Shown here piece after piece: positions 40,242 to 47,614 of a stretch of 64,000 bases of DNA. Numbering within the stretch: position 1 is the stretch's first letter; each line of letters starts with the position of its first letter. The DNA lies in NCBI RefSeq assembly GCF_900111935.1, contig NZ_FOYN01000003.1, positions 305,800-369,799 on the forward strand, written 5' to 3'. Position numbers and translations under genes: made by a program. The notes under the pieces were generated by a model that worked only from the letters and a program-made list of their open reading frames with translations, was not told the origin of the DNA and searched no databases. The stretch comes from Halorubrum sodomense. GTDB taxonomy: Archaea; Halobacteriota; Halobacteria; Halobacteriales; Haloferacaceae.

Positions 40242-42246
40242 GGCTCACCACCCCGACGTTGTAGGCGGCGTGCCCGAGCGTCGCCGCCGTCAGCGCCAGC
40301 GCGTAGGCGGTCCGGCCGCGGCTCGCGCCGACGCCGGCCGCGCCCGTCGTGACGACGTGGAGGACGAGCGGCGCGAAAAAGAGCGCCGCCAGCGCGACCG
40401 GGGGCAGCCCGGAGAGCCCGGTCACGTCCCCGAAGGCGGCGCGGCCGAGGAACAGGTCGGTGAGCCCGACCGCCTGAACGACCGCCGTGACCTTCTCCGC
40501 GAGGAAGAATCCGGTTCCGGAGGCGAGGCCGACCGCGAGCGCGACGCGGAGCGTCCCCCCGCCGTCACCGTCGCTCCGCTCGAAGACGCCGCGCTCGAAC
40601 CCGGCGTACAGCCCGACGCTTTTCGCGACCTCCTCGATGAACGCGATGGTCACCAGAAGCACCGGAATCGATACCGTGATCGGCAGCGCAAAGAGCACCG
40701 CGACGGCCAGCAGCTCCGCGACGAACACGAAGGGGATCGTACAGGCGGTGAGGAGCGCGACCGACCCGAGCGCCCGGCGGCGGTCGCGCGAGAGGATCCC
40801 GCCCCCCGCGGGCACGGGAGACAACCGCACCGCGAGCGCGTCGAGGAACTTCCGCGTCACGGGCTTTTGCGAGAACATGTCCTCCTCGCGGTAGACGCCG
40901 AGCCCGAGACCGAACAGCAGCGCCGCGCCGACCGCCATCGGGGCGGTCGAGAAGAGGACTTCGCCCGCCGAGACCGCCTCGCCCTGGAGGTCGAAGACGA
41001 CGAGCGTCAGCGGCGAGACGAGCGCCACGGGCGTCACGTTCGTGAAGACCGCCGGCACGAACGCGTAGGTGGTCAACAGGACGCTCACGCCCACCGTGAC
41101 GAAGGTGAGCTCCTTGAACGACCGCGCGAACATCGCGCCGACGAACGTGGCTCCGAGGAACGCGGCCGCGATCGGCGCCACGGCGACCACCGAGAGCGCT
41201 CCGCCGCCGACGAGGAGCGCGATGAGGGTCGTGACGACCGCTGCGGCCGCGGCGTACGGCAGCGTCTTGCCGGCGACGATCTCCGCCGCCGACAGCGGCG
41301 TGACGAGCAGGGGTTCTCCCCGCCGGTTCGTGCGCTCGTCGAGGATAGAGGAGCCGTACGCCTGGATCAGGAAGTTCATCGGCACGAGGAAAACGAACGC
41401 CAAGAGCAGCGACGTGAACGGGAACGGCGGTGTGATCGACCCGGGCGAGCCCACCGTGTCGGCGCCGAAGGCGCCGCCGCCGATCGACGGCACCGCGAAG
41501 CCGCCGTCCCCGCTCGACCCGGTCCCGGCGTCCGTGGAACCGGGATCACTCGCGTCCGTTCCGGCCCCGCTACCGCCGCCGCCGTCGCCGCTCGCGCCAC
41601 CGTCTCCTCCCGTCTCGCCTCCGCCGTCGCTCCCCCCGTCCGAACCGCCCGCCGAGCCGCCGTCGCTCCCGCCGAGCGTCGCGCCGTCGTCGATCCCGGT
41701 CGTTCGCCCGACGTACCGGAGCGTGACGGTGACGGGGAACGCCGCCGTCCGGTTCGGCTCGGCGCGCATCAGTCGCTCGTTGTGCGCCTCGACCGCCTCC
41801 CGGACCGACGCGGCCGCGGCTTCGCCCTTCCGCGTGTCGCTCGCGCGGACGATCACCTCCTCGACCTCCCCGGAGTCGATCGCGCCGTCGTCGCCGGCTC
41901 CGGGTCGTACCACCGTCACCACGACCGCGTCGGCGGCGTCGCCGAGCGACGCCGTCCCACCCGGGACCGGGCGCAGCGACGGCGCGTCCTCGATCGCGTC
42001 CGCGTACGGCGAGCCGTCGTCGACGCCGACGCGGTAGATGTCGCCGTCGACGTCGAGGCCGGCGACGCCGGTCGCCACGCCGACCCCGACGACGCCGCCG
42101 GCGACGACGAGCAGGGCGACTCCGGCGGCGAGCGTTCGGCGGTCGACGCCGCCCGACGCGCGGGCGGACTCCCACCTCGCGACTCGGAGAACCCGACGGA
42201 CGCCGACCGCGAGCCGCCGGCCGACGCGGCGCAGCCGATCGGTCAC
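40234..42246 (-). CDS. ABC-2 permease fused to PrsW-like intramembrane protease
   Basis: A 670-residue protein from ATG at 42246. N-terminal half: TM1 (about 42-62), an external domain, a very low-complexity Gly/Ser/Asp linker (about 195-270), then ABC-2 helices with YGSSILDERTNRRGEPLLVT as coupling loop. C-terminal half (from about 480): an 8-TM domain with AFIEEVAKSVGLYAGF, the E-E-x-x-K pair of PrsW-type metalloproteases, AVGLASGTGFFLAEK, a His in APLVLHVVTT, and a final HAAYNVG. The two halves are continuous in one frame. It overlaps the ATPase gene (ATGA), so it is part of the transporter operon. Confidence 0.82.
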   Translation of the reverse strand: MTDRLRRVGRRLAVGVRRVLRVARWESARASGGVDRRTLAAGVALLVVAGGVVGVGVATGVAGLDVDGDIYRVGVDDGSPYADAIEDAPSLRPVPGGTASLGDAADAVVVTVVRPGAGDDGAIDSGEVEEVIVRASDTRKGEAAAASVREAVEAHNERLMRAEPNRTAAFPVTVTLRYVGRTTGIDDGATLGGSDGGSAGGSDGGSDGGGETGGDGGASGDGGGGSGAGTDASDPGSTDAGTGSSGDGGFAVPSIGGGAFGADTVGSPGSITPPFPFTSLLLAFVFLVPMNFLIQAYGSSILDERTNRRGEPLLVTPLSAAEIVAGKTLPYAAAAAVVTTLIALLVGGGALSVVAVAPIAAAFLGATFVGAMFARSFKELTFVTVGVSVLLTTYAFVPAVFTNVTPVALVSPLTLVVFDLQGEAVSAGEVLFSTAPMAVGAALLFGLGLGVYREEDMFSQKPVTRKFLDALAVRLSPVPAGGGILSRDRRRALGSVALLTACTIPFVFVAELLAVAVLFALPITVSIPVLLVTIAFIEEVAKSVGLYAGFERGVFERSDGDGGGTLRVALAVGLASGTGFFLAEKVTAVVQAVGLTDLFLGRAAFGDVTGLSGLPPVALAALFFAPLVLHVVTTGAAGVGASRGRTAYALALTAATLGHAAYNVGVVSLG

Positions 42247-43274
42247 TCGGTCGCCTCCGTCGCCGTCGCTCTCGTCTCCCCGTTCTCGTCGGCCTCCCCG
42301 TCGCCCGCGGAGTCGCCGGGGTCGCCGGAGTCGCCGGAGTCGCCGGGGTCGCCGGAGTCGCCGGTGTACCGCCCGGGCATCGGCCGGCCGACGATGTCGA
42401 GGAACACGTCTTCGAGGCTCGGCTCGCGGCTCCGGATGTCGACGACCTCGCCGCCGGCGTCGGTGACGGCCTCGCGGACGGCAGCGACCGCGTCCATGCT
42501 CGGGACGGTCGTTCGGAAGCGGTCGCCCACCTCCTCGGTCGTCGCGTCGAGGTCGTCGAGGGCGGGCGTCGCCGTCGGCTCGACGTCGGTGAACACGCGG
42601 TACGTCGTCTCGCCGTGTCGCTCGCGGATCCCGTCGACGCTCCCGCGGGCGACGATCCGGCCCTCGTTCATCACCACGACGCGGTCGCAGACCGACTCGA
42701 CGTGGTAGAGGTTGTGCGCGGAGAAGACGACCGTCTTCCCCGTCTCGCGGAGCTCGCGGGTGAACGCAAGCACGGAGTTCGTCGTCACCGGGTCGAGCCC
42801 GGAGGCCGGCTCGTCGTACACCAGCACGTCCGGGTCGTTGACGAGCGAGCGCGCGATGGCGACCTTCCGTTTCATCCCCTTCGAGACGTCGCCGAGGCGG
42901 CGCTCGCGGTGGTCGAGTTCGAGCCGGTCGAGCGCGGCCTCGATCCGCTCGTCGGCGACCTCCCGGGGCACGTCGTAGAGGTCCGCGAAGAAGCGCAGGT
43001 ACGACAGCGCGGTCATCTCCTCGTACAGCGGCGACTCCTCCGGCAGGAACCCGAGGTGCCGGCGCATCTCGGGGTCCGAGGCGTCGAACCCGGCGACGGT
43101 CACCTCGCCGTCGGTGGGCTCGACGAGGCCGGCGATCACCTTGAGCGTCGTCGTCTTCCCCGCTCCGTTCGGGCCGACGATCCCGAACACCTCGCCGTCG
43201 TCGACGGCGAAATCGCTGTCGACGACGGCCGCGAAGTCGCCGTAGGTCTTCCGCAGCCCCGACACCTCGATCAT
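42243..43274 (-). CDS. ABC transporter ATPase
   Basis: A 343-residue ATPase from ATG at 43274. The Walker A is GPNGAGKTT, the Q-loop LGFLPEESPLYEEMT, the signature DVSKGMKRKVAIAR, the Walker B VLVYDEPASGLDP and the switch His in FSAHNLYHVE. A DUF4162-like C-terminal domain (about 215-305) follows. The last 35 residues are a repetitive Gly-Asp-Ser-Pro tail encoded by six 9-base units. It is the first gene of a three-gene NatA/NatB-like exporter cassette. Confidence 0.9.
   Translation of the reverse strand: MIEVSGLRKTYGDFAAVVDSDFAVDDGEVFGIVGPNGAGKTTTLKVIAGLVEPTDGEVTVAGFDASDPEMRRHLGFLPEESPLYEEMTALSYLRFFADLYDVPREVADERIEAALDRLELDHRERRLGDVSKGMKRKVAIARSLVNDPDVLVYDEPASGLDPVTTNSVLAFTRELRETGKTVVFSAHNLYHVESVCDRVVVMNEGRIVARGSVDGIRERHGETTYRVFTDVEPTATPALDDLDATTEEVGDRFRTTVPSMDAVAAVREAVTDAGGEVVDIRSREPSLEDVFLDIVGRPMPGRYTGDSGDPGDSGDSGDPGDSAGDGEADENGETRATATEATE
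42312..42365. repeat. Six 9-bp tandem units in an ABC ATPase tail
   Basis: GTCGCCGG(G/A/T) is repeated six times in a row on the plus strand. On the coding strand it gives alternating Gly-Asp-Ser and Gly-Asp-Pro triplets at the ATPase C-terminus. Such a microsatellite can change length without breaking the frame. Confidence 0.9.
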
Positions 43275-43401
43275 GCGTGCGATTCCGCCGGCGGCCGGGT
43301 TAAACCCACGCCCGCGGTTATCGGCGGCGAGAACGCAGGCGGGCGAGACGGGAGCGGCGCGCGAGGCGAGCGCGCTGCGAACCGTCGGGAGTCGGCACGA
43401 T

Positions 43402-43917
43402 TCACTCCGTGTACGGCTTCTCGATGCTCGCGTCGCCGCTGATGTACGCGTTCATGCGACGGGTGATCCCGTCGAAAAACGTTATGACCGGCGAGAGAAC
43501 GCGTTCGACGAGTCGGATCGGCGACGCGACCCGGAGCGACCACGTCTCCGCGTTTCCGAGCCCGAACGCCTTGGGGACGATCTCGCCGAACACGAGGACG
43601 AGGAAGCTGGTACACGCGGTCGTCACCGCGACCGCCGCGCCGGGGGGGAGATAGCTGGCGACGAGGAGCGTCACGATACTGGAGATCGCGATGTTCACGA
43701 CGTTGTTGCCGACGAGCAGCGTCACCAGCAGCCTGTGGGGATCGTCGCGAAGTTCCTTCAGCGCGAGCGCCCGCGGGTCTCCCGTCTCCGCCCGTCGATC
43801 GAACCACGCCGCCGGCAGCGAGAAGATCGCGGTCTCCGAACTGGAGAAGAACGCGCTGACCGCCAGCAACACGGCGACCGTCGCGACTCCGACGACTCCG
43901 ATCGTGACTCCGACCAT
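43402..43917 (-). CDS. DUF21-only CNNM-type membrane protein
   Basis: A 171-residue protein containing only the DUF21 transmembrane domain: SAFFSSSETAIFSLP, then LVTLLVGNNVVNIAISSIVTLL and FLVLVFGEIVPKAFGL, three or four helices in all. Usual CNNM/CorC-type magnesium or sodium exporters are over 400 residues, with CBS and CorC domains after DUF21; these are absent, and no frame continues them downstream (43272-43401). ATG at 43917; a strong TTTTTAAATA (minus strand, about 43924-43933) lies only 7-16 bases before it, so the real start may be a little downstream. Confidence 0.8.
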   Translation of the reverse strand: MVGVTIGVVGVATVAVLLAVSAFFSSSETAIFSLPAAWFDRRAETGDPRALALKELRDDPHRLLVTLLVGNNVVNIAISSIVTLLVASYLPPGAAVAVTTACTSFLVLVFGEIVPKAFGLGNAETWSLRVASPIRLVERVLSPVITFFDGITRRMNAYISGDASIEKPYTE

Positions 43918-44055
43918 ACGGCGTATTTAAAAACGAGGACAAAGAGAGTGTCGGCCGGACGCCGGGTATCGATGCGTTCGCGCCTCGCTCGCGGTCGGCG
44001 TGTAAACCGGCGTCACTCAGCGACTCGGGCGGTGTTCGGGAGACGAGCCGTCGGG

Positions 44056-44175
44056 TTACTCCTCTTCTTCCGCTTCCTCGACCGGCCCCCGTCCTCGCTC
44101 CCAGACGGCGTCAGCCGAGGTGTCGTTCGGCGCTGTGTGAGAGACGTCTTTCATGGTGTCGCGATCGCTTGCCAT
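44056..44175 (-). CDS. Small conserved-looking haloarchaeal protein (39 aa)
   Basis: A 39-residue frame from ATG at 44175 to TAA at 44058-44056. It reads MASDRDTMKDVSHTAPNDTS, then ADAVWERGRGP and an acidic VEEAEEEEE-like tail. The D(M)KDVSHT-P and VW-RGR pattern resembles a small protein I remember from several haloarchaeal genomes, though I cannot verify this. A TTAATACG element (minus strand, about 44203-44210) lies 28-35 bases before the ATG, in keeping with leaderless expression. No hydrophobic segment. Function unknown. Confidence 0.65.
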   Translation of the reverse strand: MASDRDTMKDVSHTAPNDTSADAVWERGRGPVEEAEEEE

Positions 44176-44364
44176 ATTGACTCCTGCTACCTCGGAGTCC
44201 CGTATTAACCCTTCGTGGAAAGAGATAATGAGTCCTCATACCATATAAGGTATTAATATGAAACGATGCGGCGACGACTCGGTCGATAGACGTACTTCGA
44301 ATTGGCACCGATACGGACCTCCGAAACCGGACGAACGTCCGTATTCGAGCGGGAGACCGCAGCG

Positions 44365-44823
44365 ATGAGGCGTCCCGCCTCCGAAAGACACGGCGTGTCC
44401 GGAGATTCCGGTCGCGACGACGGAGCCGCCGTGGTCCGCGAAGGGGCAACGCTCGCGGTCGGCCGCGACGTCGACGCGCCGCCCGAGCCGACCGCGAAGG
44501 CGCTCCGCGACACCCGGCGGTGGCCCGACTGGAGCCCGTCGATCCGCGGCGTCGAGAGCACTGACCGATACGTCGAGACCGGGACGACGGGACGCGTCCG
44601 AGTCGCCGGCGCCTGGGCCCCCTTCCGAGTGACGGGCGCGACCCGGCTCCGGTGGGACTGGCGGGTCGCCGGAGTCCCCGCGACCGGCCACCGCGTCGAC
44701 CGGTACTCGGGGGAGCCGGAGCGGTGTCGGGCGGTGATCGAGGTCCCCCTGCTCGCGGCCCCGTACGTCCCGGTCTGCCGGCGCGCGCTCGACCGGTTCG
44801 CGGCGCTCGTCGAGGGGGAGTGA
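44365..44823 (+). CDS. SRPBCC (START-like) protein
   Basis: A 152-residue protein. I chose the ATG at 44365 (MRRPASERHGVSGDSGRDDG); a GTG at 44395 is also possible. The core is VGRDVDAPPEPTAKALRDTR, RRWPDWSPSIRGVE, then strands TTGRVRVAGAWAPFRVT and HRVDRYSGEPERCRAVIEV, and a long C-terminal helix PVCRRALDRFAALVEGE. This is the helix-grip fold of polyketide-cyclase/START-like proteins, which bind hydrophobic ligands. The W-P-x-W motif after the first helix is typical. The ligand is unknown. Confidence 0.75.
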   Translation: MRRPASERHGVSGDSGRDDGAAVVREGATLAVGRDVDAPPEPTAKALRDTRRWPDWSPSIRGVESTDRYVETGTTGRVRVAGAWAPFRVTGATRLRWDWRVAGVPATGHRVDRYSGEPERCRAVIEVPLLAAPYVPVCRRALDRFAALVEGE

Positions 44824-44860
44824 CCGCGACGAGGCCCTCCCGTTGCGACGCCCGGGCGCC

Positions 44861-45343
44861 TCAGTCCTCGTAGCCCTCCTCGAACGGGTCGATGACCTCG
44901 CTGCCGGGCTCGTCTTCGTCGCGGGTGAATCCGGGCCCCCGCGTCGCCAGCTCGAAGACGAGCCCGTCCGGATCGGTGAAGTAGACGCTCTTGAAGTAGG
45001 TTCGGTCTTTCACCTCCGAGACCTCCACGTCGTGGGATTCGAGGTGGTCTCGCCACTCGCGGAGCGTCTCCTCGTCCTCGACGCCGAACGCGAAGTGGTG
45101 GCTCGCGCCCGGGCCCGGAGTCCCCTGCGAGTCCGGGTACTCGAAGTAGGTGACGTTGGCCCCCGGTTCGCCCGTCGGCGTGGGCGAGAAGTAGTAGTGC
45201 GGCGTCCCGGGGTCGTCGTAGTTCTGGGTCCGCTTGACCGTGTGCCAGCCGAGGACGTCCTCGTAGAACGCGGTCGTCTCGTCCATGTCGGTACAGATGT
45301 TCGTGACGTGGTGGAGTCCGGTCGTCGGCGGCGCGTCGGTCAT
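44861..45343 (-). CDS. VOC family glyoxalase/dioxygenase-like protein
   Basis: A 160-residue single VOC module pair from ATG at 45343. It starts TTGLHHVTNICTDMDETTAF (first metal His in LHH), continues RTQNYDDPGTPHYYFSPTPT, SHHFAFGVEDEETL (second His) and DPDGLVFELATRGPG (Glu ligand). The DRTYFKSVYFTDPDG block resembles fosfomycin-resistance/extradiol-dioxygenase-like VOC proteins. Related in style to the longer MhqO-type protein at 32917-33981, especially R-T-x-N-Y-(E)D and the SVYF/SLYV segment. The substrate is unknown. Confidence 0.82.
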   Translation of the reverse strand: MTDAPPTTGLHHVTNICTDMDETTAFYEDVLGWHTVKRTQNYDDPGTPHYYFSPTPTGEPGANVTYFEYPDSQGTPGPGASHHFAFGVEDEETLREWRDHLESHDVEVSEVKDRTYFKSVYFTDPDGLVFELATRGPGFTRDEDEPGSEVIDPFEEGYED

Positions 45344-45470
45344 GATCTGCGTGAACGGTTGTCGGGAAGGTAGTTAGTCGTACTGGCGGCTCGAGAGGTA
45401 GTCGGACGGCGGCGCGAGAATGGATGCGTCCTGTGCGCGTCGGTCGCGCGTCGACAACGGTCAGTCGGAA

Positions 45471-45529
45471 AACGGTTCGATCGCGGCTCAGAACGGCCGA
45501 ACGGTTCGATCGCGGCTTAGAACAGGCCG
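45471..45529. repeat. 29-bp tandem duplication across the doxX stop
   Basis: Two near-identical units start AACGGTTCGATCGCGGCT at 45471 and 45500; they differ by one substitution (CTCAG/CTTAG) and a single-base indel. The second unit contains the TAA of the DoxX-type gene (45517-45519), so the terminal coding bases and trailer were duplicated downstream of the stop. Confidence 0.85.
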
Positions 45530-45966
45530 AGGCCGACCGCGTACGGCCACGCGGTGCCGCCGACCGCGAGCAGCGCGAGCGCGGCGCCGGCGCCGTAGAC
45601 GTTCTTCAGGAAGCTCGTCATCTCGTTCTGCTTCTCCTCGGGGTCGTCCATCGACCAGAAGTCGTGCATCGTCACGGCGGAGACGAGGAGGAAGAGGGCG
45701 AGGCCGCCCGCGGCGACGACGGGGAACGCGCCCGCCGCGACGCCGAGGCCGCCCAAGACGAGGACGGCGCCGGAGGCGATCACCGAGAACTGCGGCGCGG
45801 GGAGGCCCTTGAACTCGGCGTAGCCCGCCATCGTCTCGAGGTCCATGAAGTGGTTGAGCCCCATGAACGCGAGCGTCGCGCCGAAGACGATCCGGCCGAG
45901 CAGGAAGAGTTCGCCCGCGAGGGGAGTGTCGAACTGGAGCGGTGTCGCTGCGATTTCAGCTAACAT
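45517..45966 (-). CDS. DoxX family membrane protein
   Basis: A 149-residue four-TM protein from ATG at 45966 (MLAEIAATPLQFDTPLAGEL). GRIVFGATLAFMGLNHFMDL is the first helix and its conserved N-H, YAEFKGLPAPQFSVIASGAV the link into helix two, and AVTMHDFWSMDDPEEKQNEM the charged loop before helix four. This pattern is standard for DoxX/YphA-type proteins, whose biochemical role is unclear but which are often under redox or thiol-stress control. Transcribed divergently from an HxlR-family repressor, which probably regulates it. Confidence 0.85.
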   Translation of the reverse strand: MLAEIAATPLQFDTPLAGELFLLGRIVFGATLAFMGLNHFMDLETMAGYAEFKGLPAPQFSVIASGAVLVLGGLGVAAGAFPVVAAGGLALFLLVSAVTMHDFWSMDDPEEKQNEMTSFLKNVYGAGAALALLAVGGTAWPYAVGLGLF

Positions 45967-45968
45967 CG

Positions 45969-46032
45969 TGTAACCTGCTATACGCACGTAACCTATTTAT
46001 CGCTTCCCGGACAATAGGGTAAGCAGGTAACA
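45969..46032. promoter_or_regulatory. Candidate HxlR operator/promoter region
   Basis: TGTAACCTGCT (45969-45979) and AGCAGGTAACA (46022-46032) form an inverted pair matching at 10 of 11 positions, with another CGTAACCT at 45988-45995. They lie just next to the two divergent start codons (45966 and 46036) and bracket the AT-rich CTATTTATCG (45993-46002). Well placed for one repressor to block both promoters. Confidence 0.6.
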
Positions 46033-46035
46033 CCG

Positions 46036-46416
46036 ATGTCATCGCAGGAACTCGCCGGCTCCGAACCGGCGGAGACGACCGACGCAGAGTCCCGGAACGC
46101 CGCCCCCGACACGCCGTGTCCCGTCGTGGACTCGCTCGAACAGATCGGTTCGCGGTGGCGGCTCGTCGTCCTCCACGAGCTGTTGAACGGCGAGGCGCGG
46201 TTCAACGAGCTGAAGCGGGAGACGGACGCGAACGCCCGCACCCTCTCGCGCGTGCTCGACGACCTCCAGGAGACCGGCTTCGTGGATCGGCGGTTGGAGG
46301 AGGACTCGCCGGTGGCGACGTACTACAGTTTAACTGATAAAGGCGAGTCGCTCGCCCCCGTCTTCGAGGAGATCGACGACTGGGCCCACGAGTGGCTGGC
46401 CGAGTGCGACGCGTAA
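46036..46416 (+). CDS. HxlR family transcription regulator
   Basis: A 126-residue winged-helix protein from ATG at 46036. The family hallmark CPVVDSLEQIGSRWRLVVLH contains the redox-type Cys. Next come LLNGEARFNELKRETDANAR, TLSRVLDDLQETGFVDRRL and YYSLTDKGESLAPVFEEIDD. HxlR proteins are usually repressors or activators responding to aldehydes, quinones or oxidants through the N-terminal Cys. A 27-residue acidic leader precedes the domain. It probably controls itself and the divergent DoxX gene through the inverted repeats at 45969-46032. Confidence 0.88.
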   Translation: MSSQELAGSEPAETTDAESRNAAPDTPCPVVDSLEQIGSRWRLVVLHELLNGEARFNELKRETDANARTLSRVLDDLQETGFVDRRLEEDSPVATYYSLTDKGESLAPVFEEIDDWAHEWLAECDA

Positions 46417-46756
46417 GACCTGAATCGCGGGGATCTTCGATTTTTCACGGGGATCGTCGTTCGGTTTCGGCCCACTCGTGAGTCGCTGACCGCGGATCGA
46501 CCGCGAACGCCTCTAAAGCCCCGCGGCTGGCCCTTTGAATCTCACCCGACCGCACCGCACGGCACCTCACGCCTCCCCAGCCTCGCGGTTCGCGCTCTGC
46601 GAGCGCTCACCGCGTCCCTCGCGCGTGCTGGCTCGCGACCGCCTTCGGCGGCCGCTCGCAGGCACGCGCCGCCGCATCGTCTATTTATCACCCGTACCGC
46701 CGCGATCGCGTTCCGCCGGCGAAACGCACACCCCTCTCGGGCGCGTACGGATCGGC
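46417..46756. other. Intergenic region with dispersed repeat
   Basis: 340 bases with no supportable gene. After a short T-rich trailer (about 46437-46447) behind the HxlR gene, it is mostly filled by a GC-rich repeat element (46528-46690) ending in CTATTTATCA, with a homologous copy at 57848-58017. Confidence 0.7.
46528..46690. repeat. Dispersed noncoding repeat, copy A
   Basis: A GC-rich stretch containing CACCTCACGCCTCCCCAGCC, then GCGTCCCTCGCGCGTGCT, GGCGGCCGCTCGCAGGC and a final TATTTAT. The same blocks in the same order occur at 57848-58017 with scattered substitutions and one longer internal segment. It opens short frames but has no codon conservation between copies, so it is noncoding. 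Confidence 0.75.
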
Positions 46757-47242
46757 GTGTACGCCGGACTGAAGAACACCCCCTGTTGCCTGTGCGGCCG
46801 GGACGACACCCACACCCGGATCGCGGTGCCGCCGCGGGCGCTCCGGCTGATGGAGAACGGCGGGCCGATCGCGTGGCGCGACGTGGTCGGGACGGTGACG
46901 CTCCGCTTCTGCGCCGACGACTGGGCCCTCGTGAGCGACCTCGCGGTCGAGATGGACACCCATCCGCTCTCTCGATGTAACGCGGCCCACGTCTCCTTGG
47001 ACCTCCGCGAGGACCACGAGGCGCTGCTGTCCGCGACGAAGGACGAGACCGACCAGACCGAGCTGGAGGCGCGGCTCGCGAGCGAGGCCGAGGCGACTCT
47101 CGACGCGGTCGACGACCCCTACACCGAGGAGCGCGACGTGGTCGAAGCCGTCGTCGTCCTGCGCGCGCTGGAGGAACTCGGCGTGCGAGACGGGCCCGGC
47201 CGCGGCGCTACCGGGTCGACGGCGGCCGCGGACGACGACTGA
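46757..47242 (+). CDS. Hypothetical protein with CxxC
   Basis: A 161-residue protein. No ATG fits the start, and the GTG at 46757 (VYAGLKNTPCCLCGRDDTHT) gives a compact N-terminus. The early CCLCGRDD could form part of a zinc site, with further Cys in LRFCADDW and SRCNAAH. The C-terminal half is helical and acidic (ETDQTELEARLASEAEATLD). No family was recognised. The upstream region is repeat DNA, whose terminal TATTTAT lies about 70 bases before the GTG and might act as promoter. Confidence 0.6.
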   Translation: MYAGLKNTPCCLCGRDDTHTRIAVPPRALRLMENGGPIAWRDVVGTVTLRFCADDWALVSDLAVEMDTHPLSRCNAAHVSLDLREDHEALLSATKDETDQTELEARLASEAEATLDAVDDPYTEERDVVEAVVVLRALEELGVRDGPGRGATGSTAAADDD

Positions 47243-47252
47243 GCCGACCGCC

Positions 47253-47531
47253 TCACCACCTGACCTCGAACCCCTCTGCGCCCTCCGGCTCGCCGTACTC
47301 GACGTCCACGTCCTCGACCTCGGCGGCCTCGCTTCCGGTCTCGCACCACGCGACCATGTCGCGGACGTCGCCCTCGGACCCCTCGAAGACCGCCTCGACC
47401 CGGCCGTCGTCGAGGTTCCGCACCCAGCCGTCGACGCCCTTCTCGCGGGCCGTATCGCGGGTCGTCGCCCGGTAGTAGACGCCTTGAACGCGACCCGAGA
47501 CGAACACGTGCGCGCGAACGCGGTCGGTCAT
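47253..47531 (-). CDS. Acylphosphatase
   Basis: A 92-residue enzyme from ATG at 47531 (MTDRVRAHVFVSGRVQGVYY). GRVQGVYYRATTRDTA contains the phosphate-binding loop and catalytic Arg; VDGWVRNLDDGRVEAVFEG holds the catalytic Asn. The length matches the family. It hydrolyses acyl phosphates such as carbamoyl or acetyl phosphate. Convergent with the hypothetical gene on its left, with a 10-base gap. Confidence 0.93.
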   Translation of the reverse strand: MTDRVRAHVFVSGRVQGVYYRATTRDTAREKGVDGWVRNLDDGRVEAVFEGSEGDVRDMVAWCETGSEAAEVEDVDVEYGEPEGAEGFEVRW

Positions 47532-47614
47532 CGGCCGACCTTGGGACCGCGACCCGTTTAAGCGACCCGCCCGCAACCGACGCCTACTAACTCCCGGGCG
47601 CCGAGGTGGGCGAC

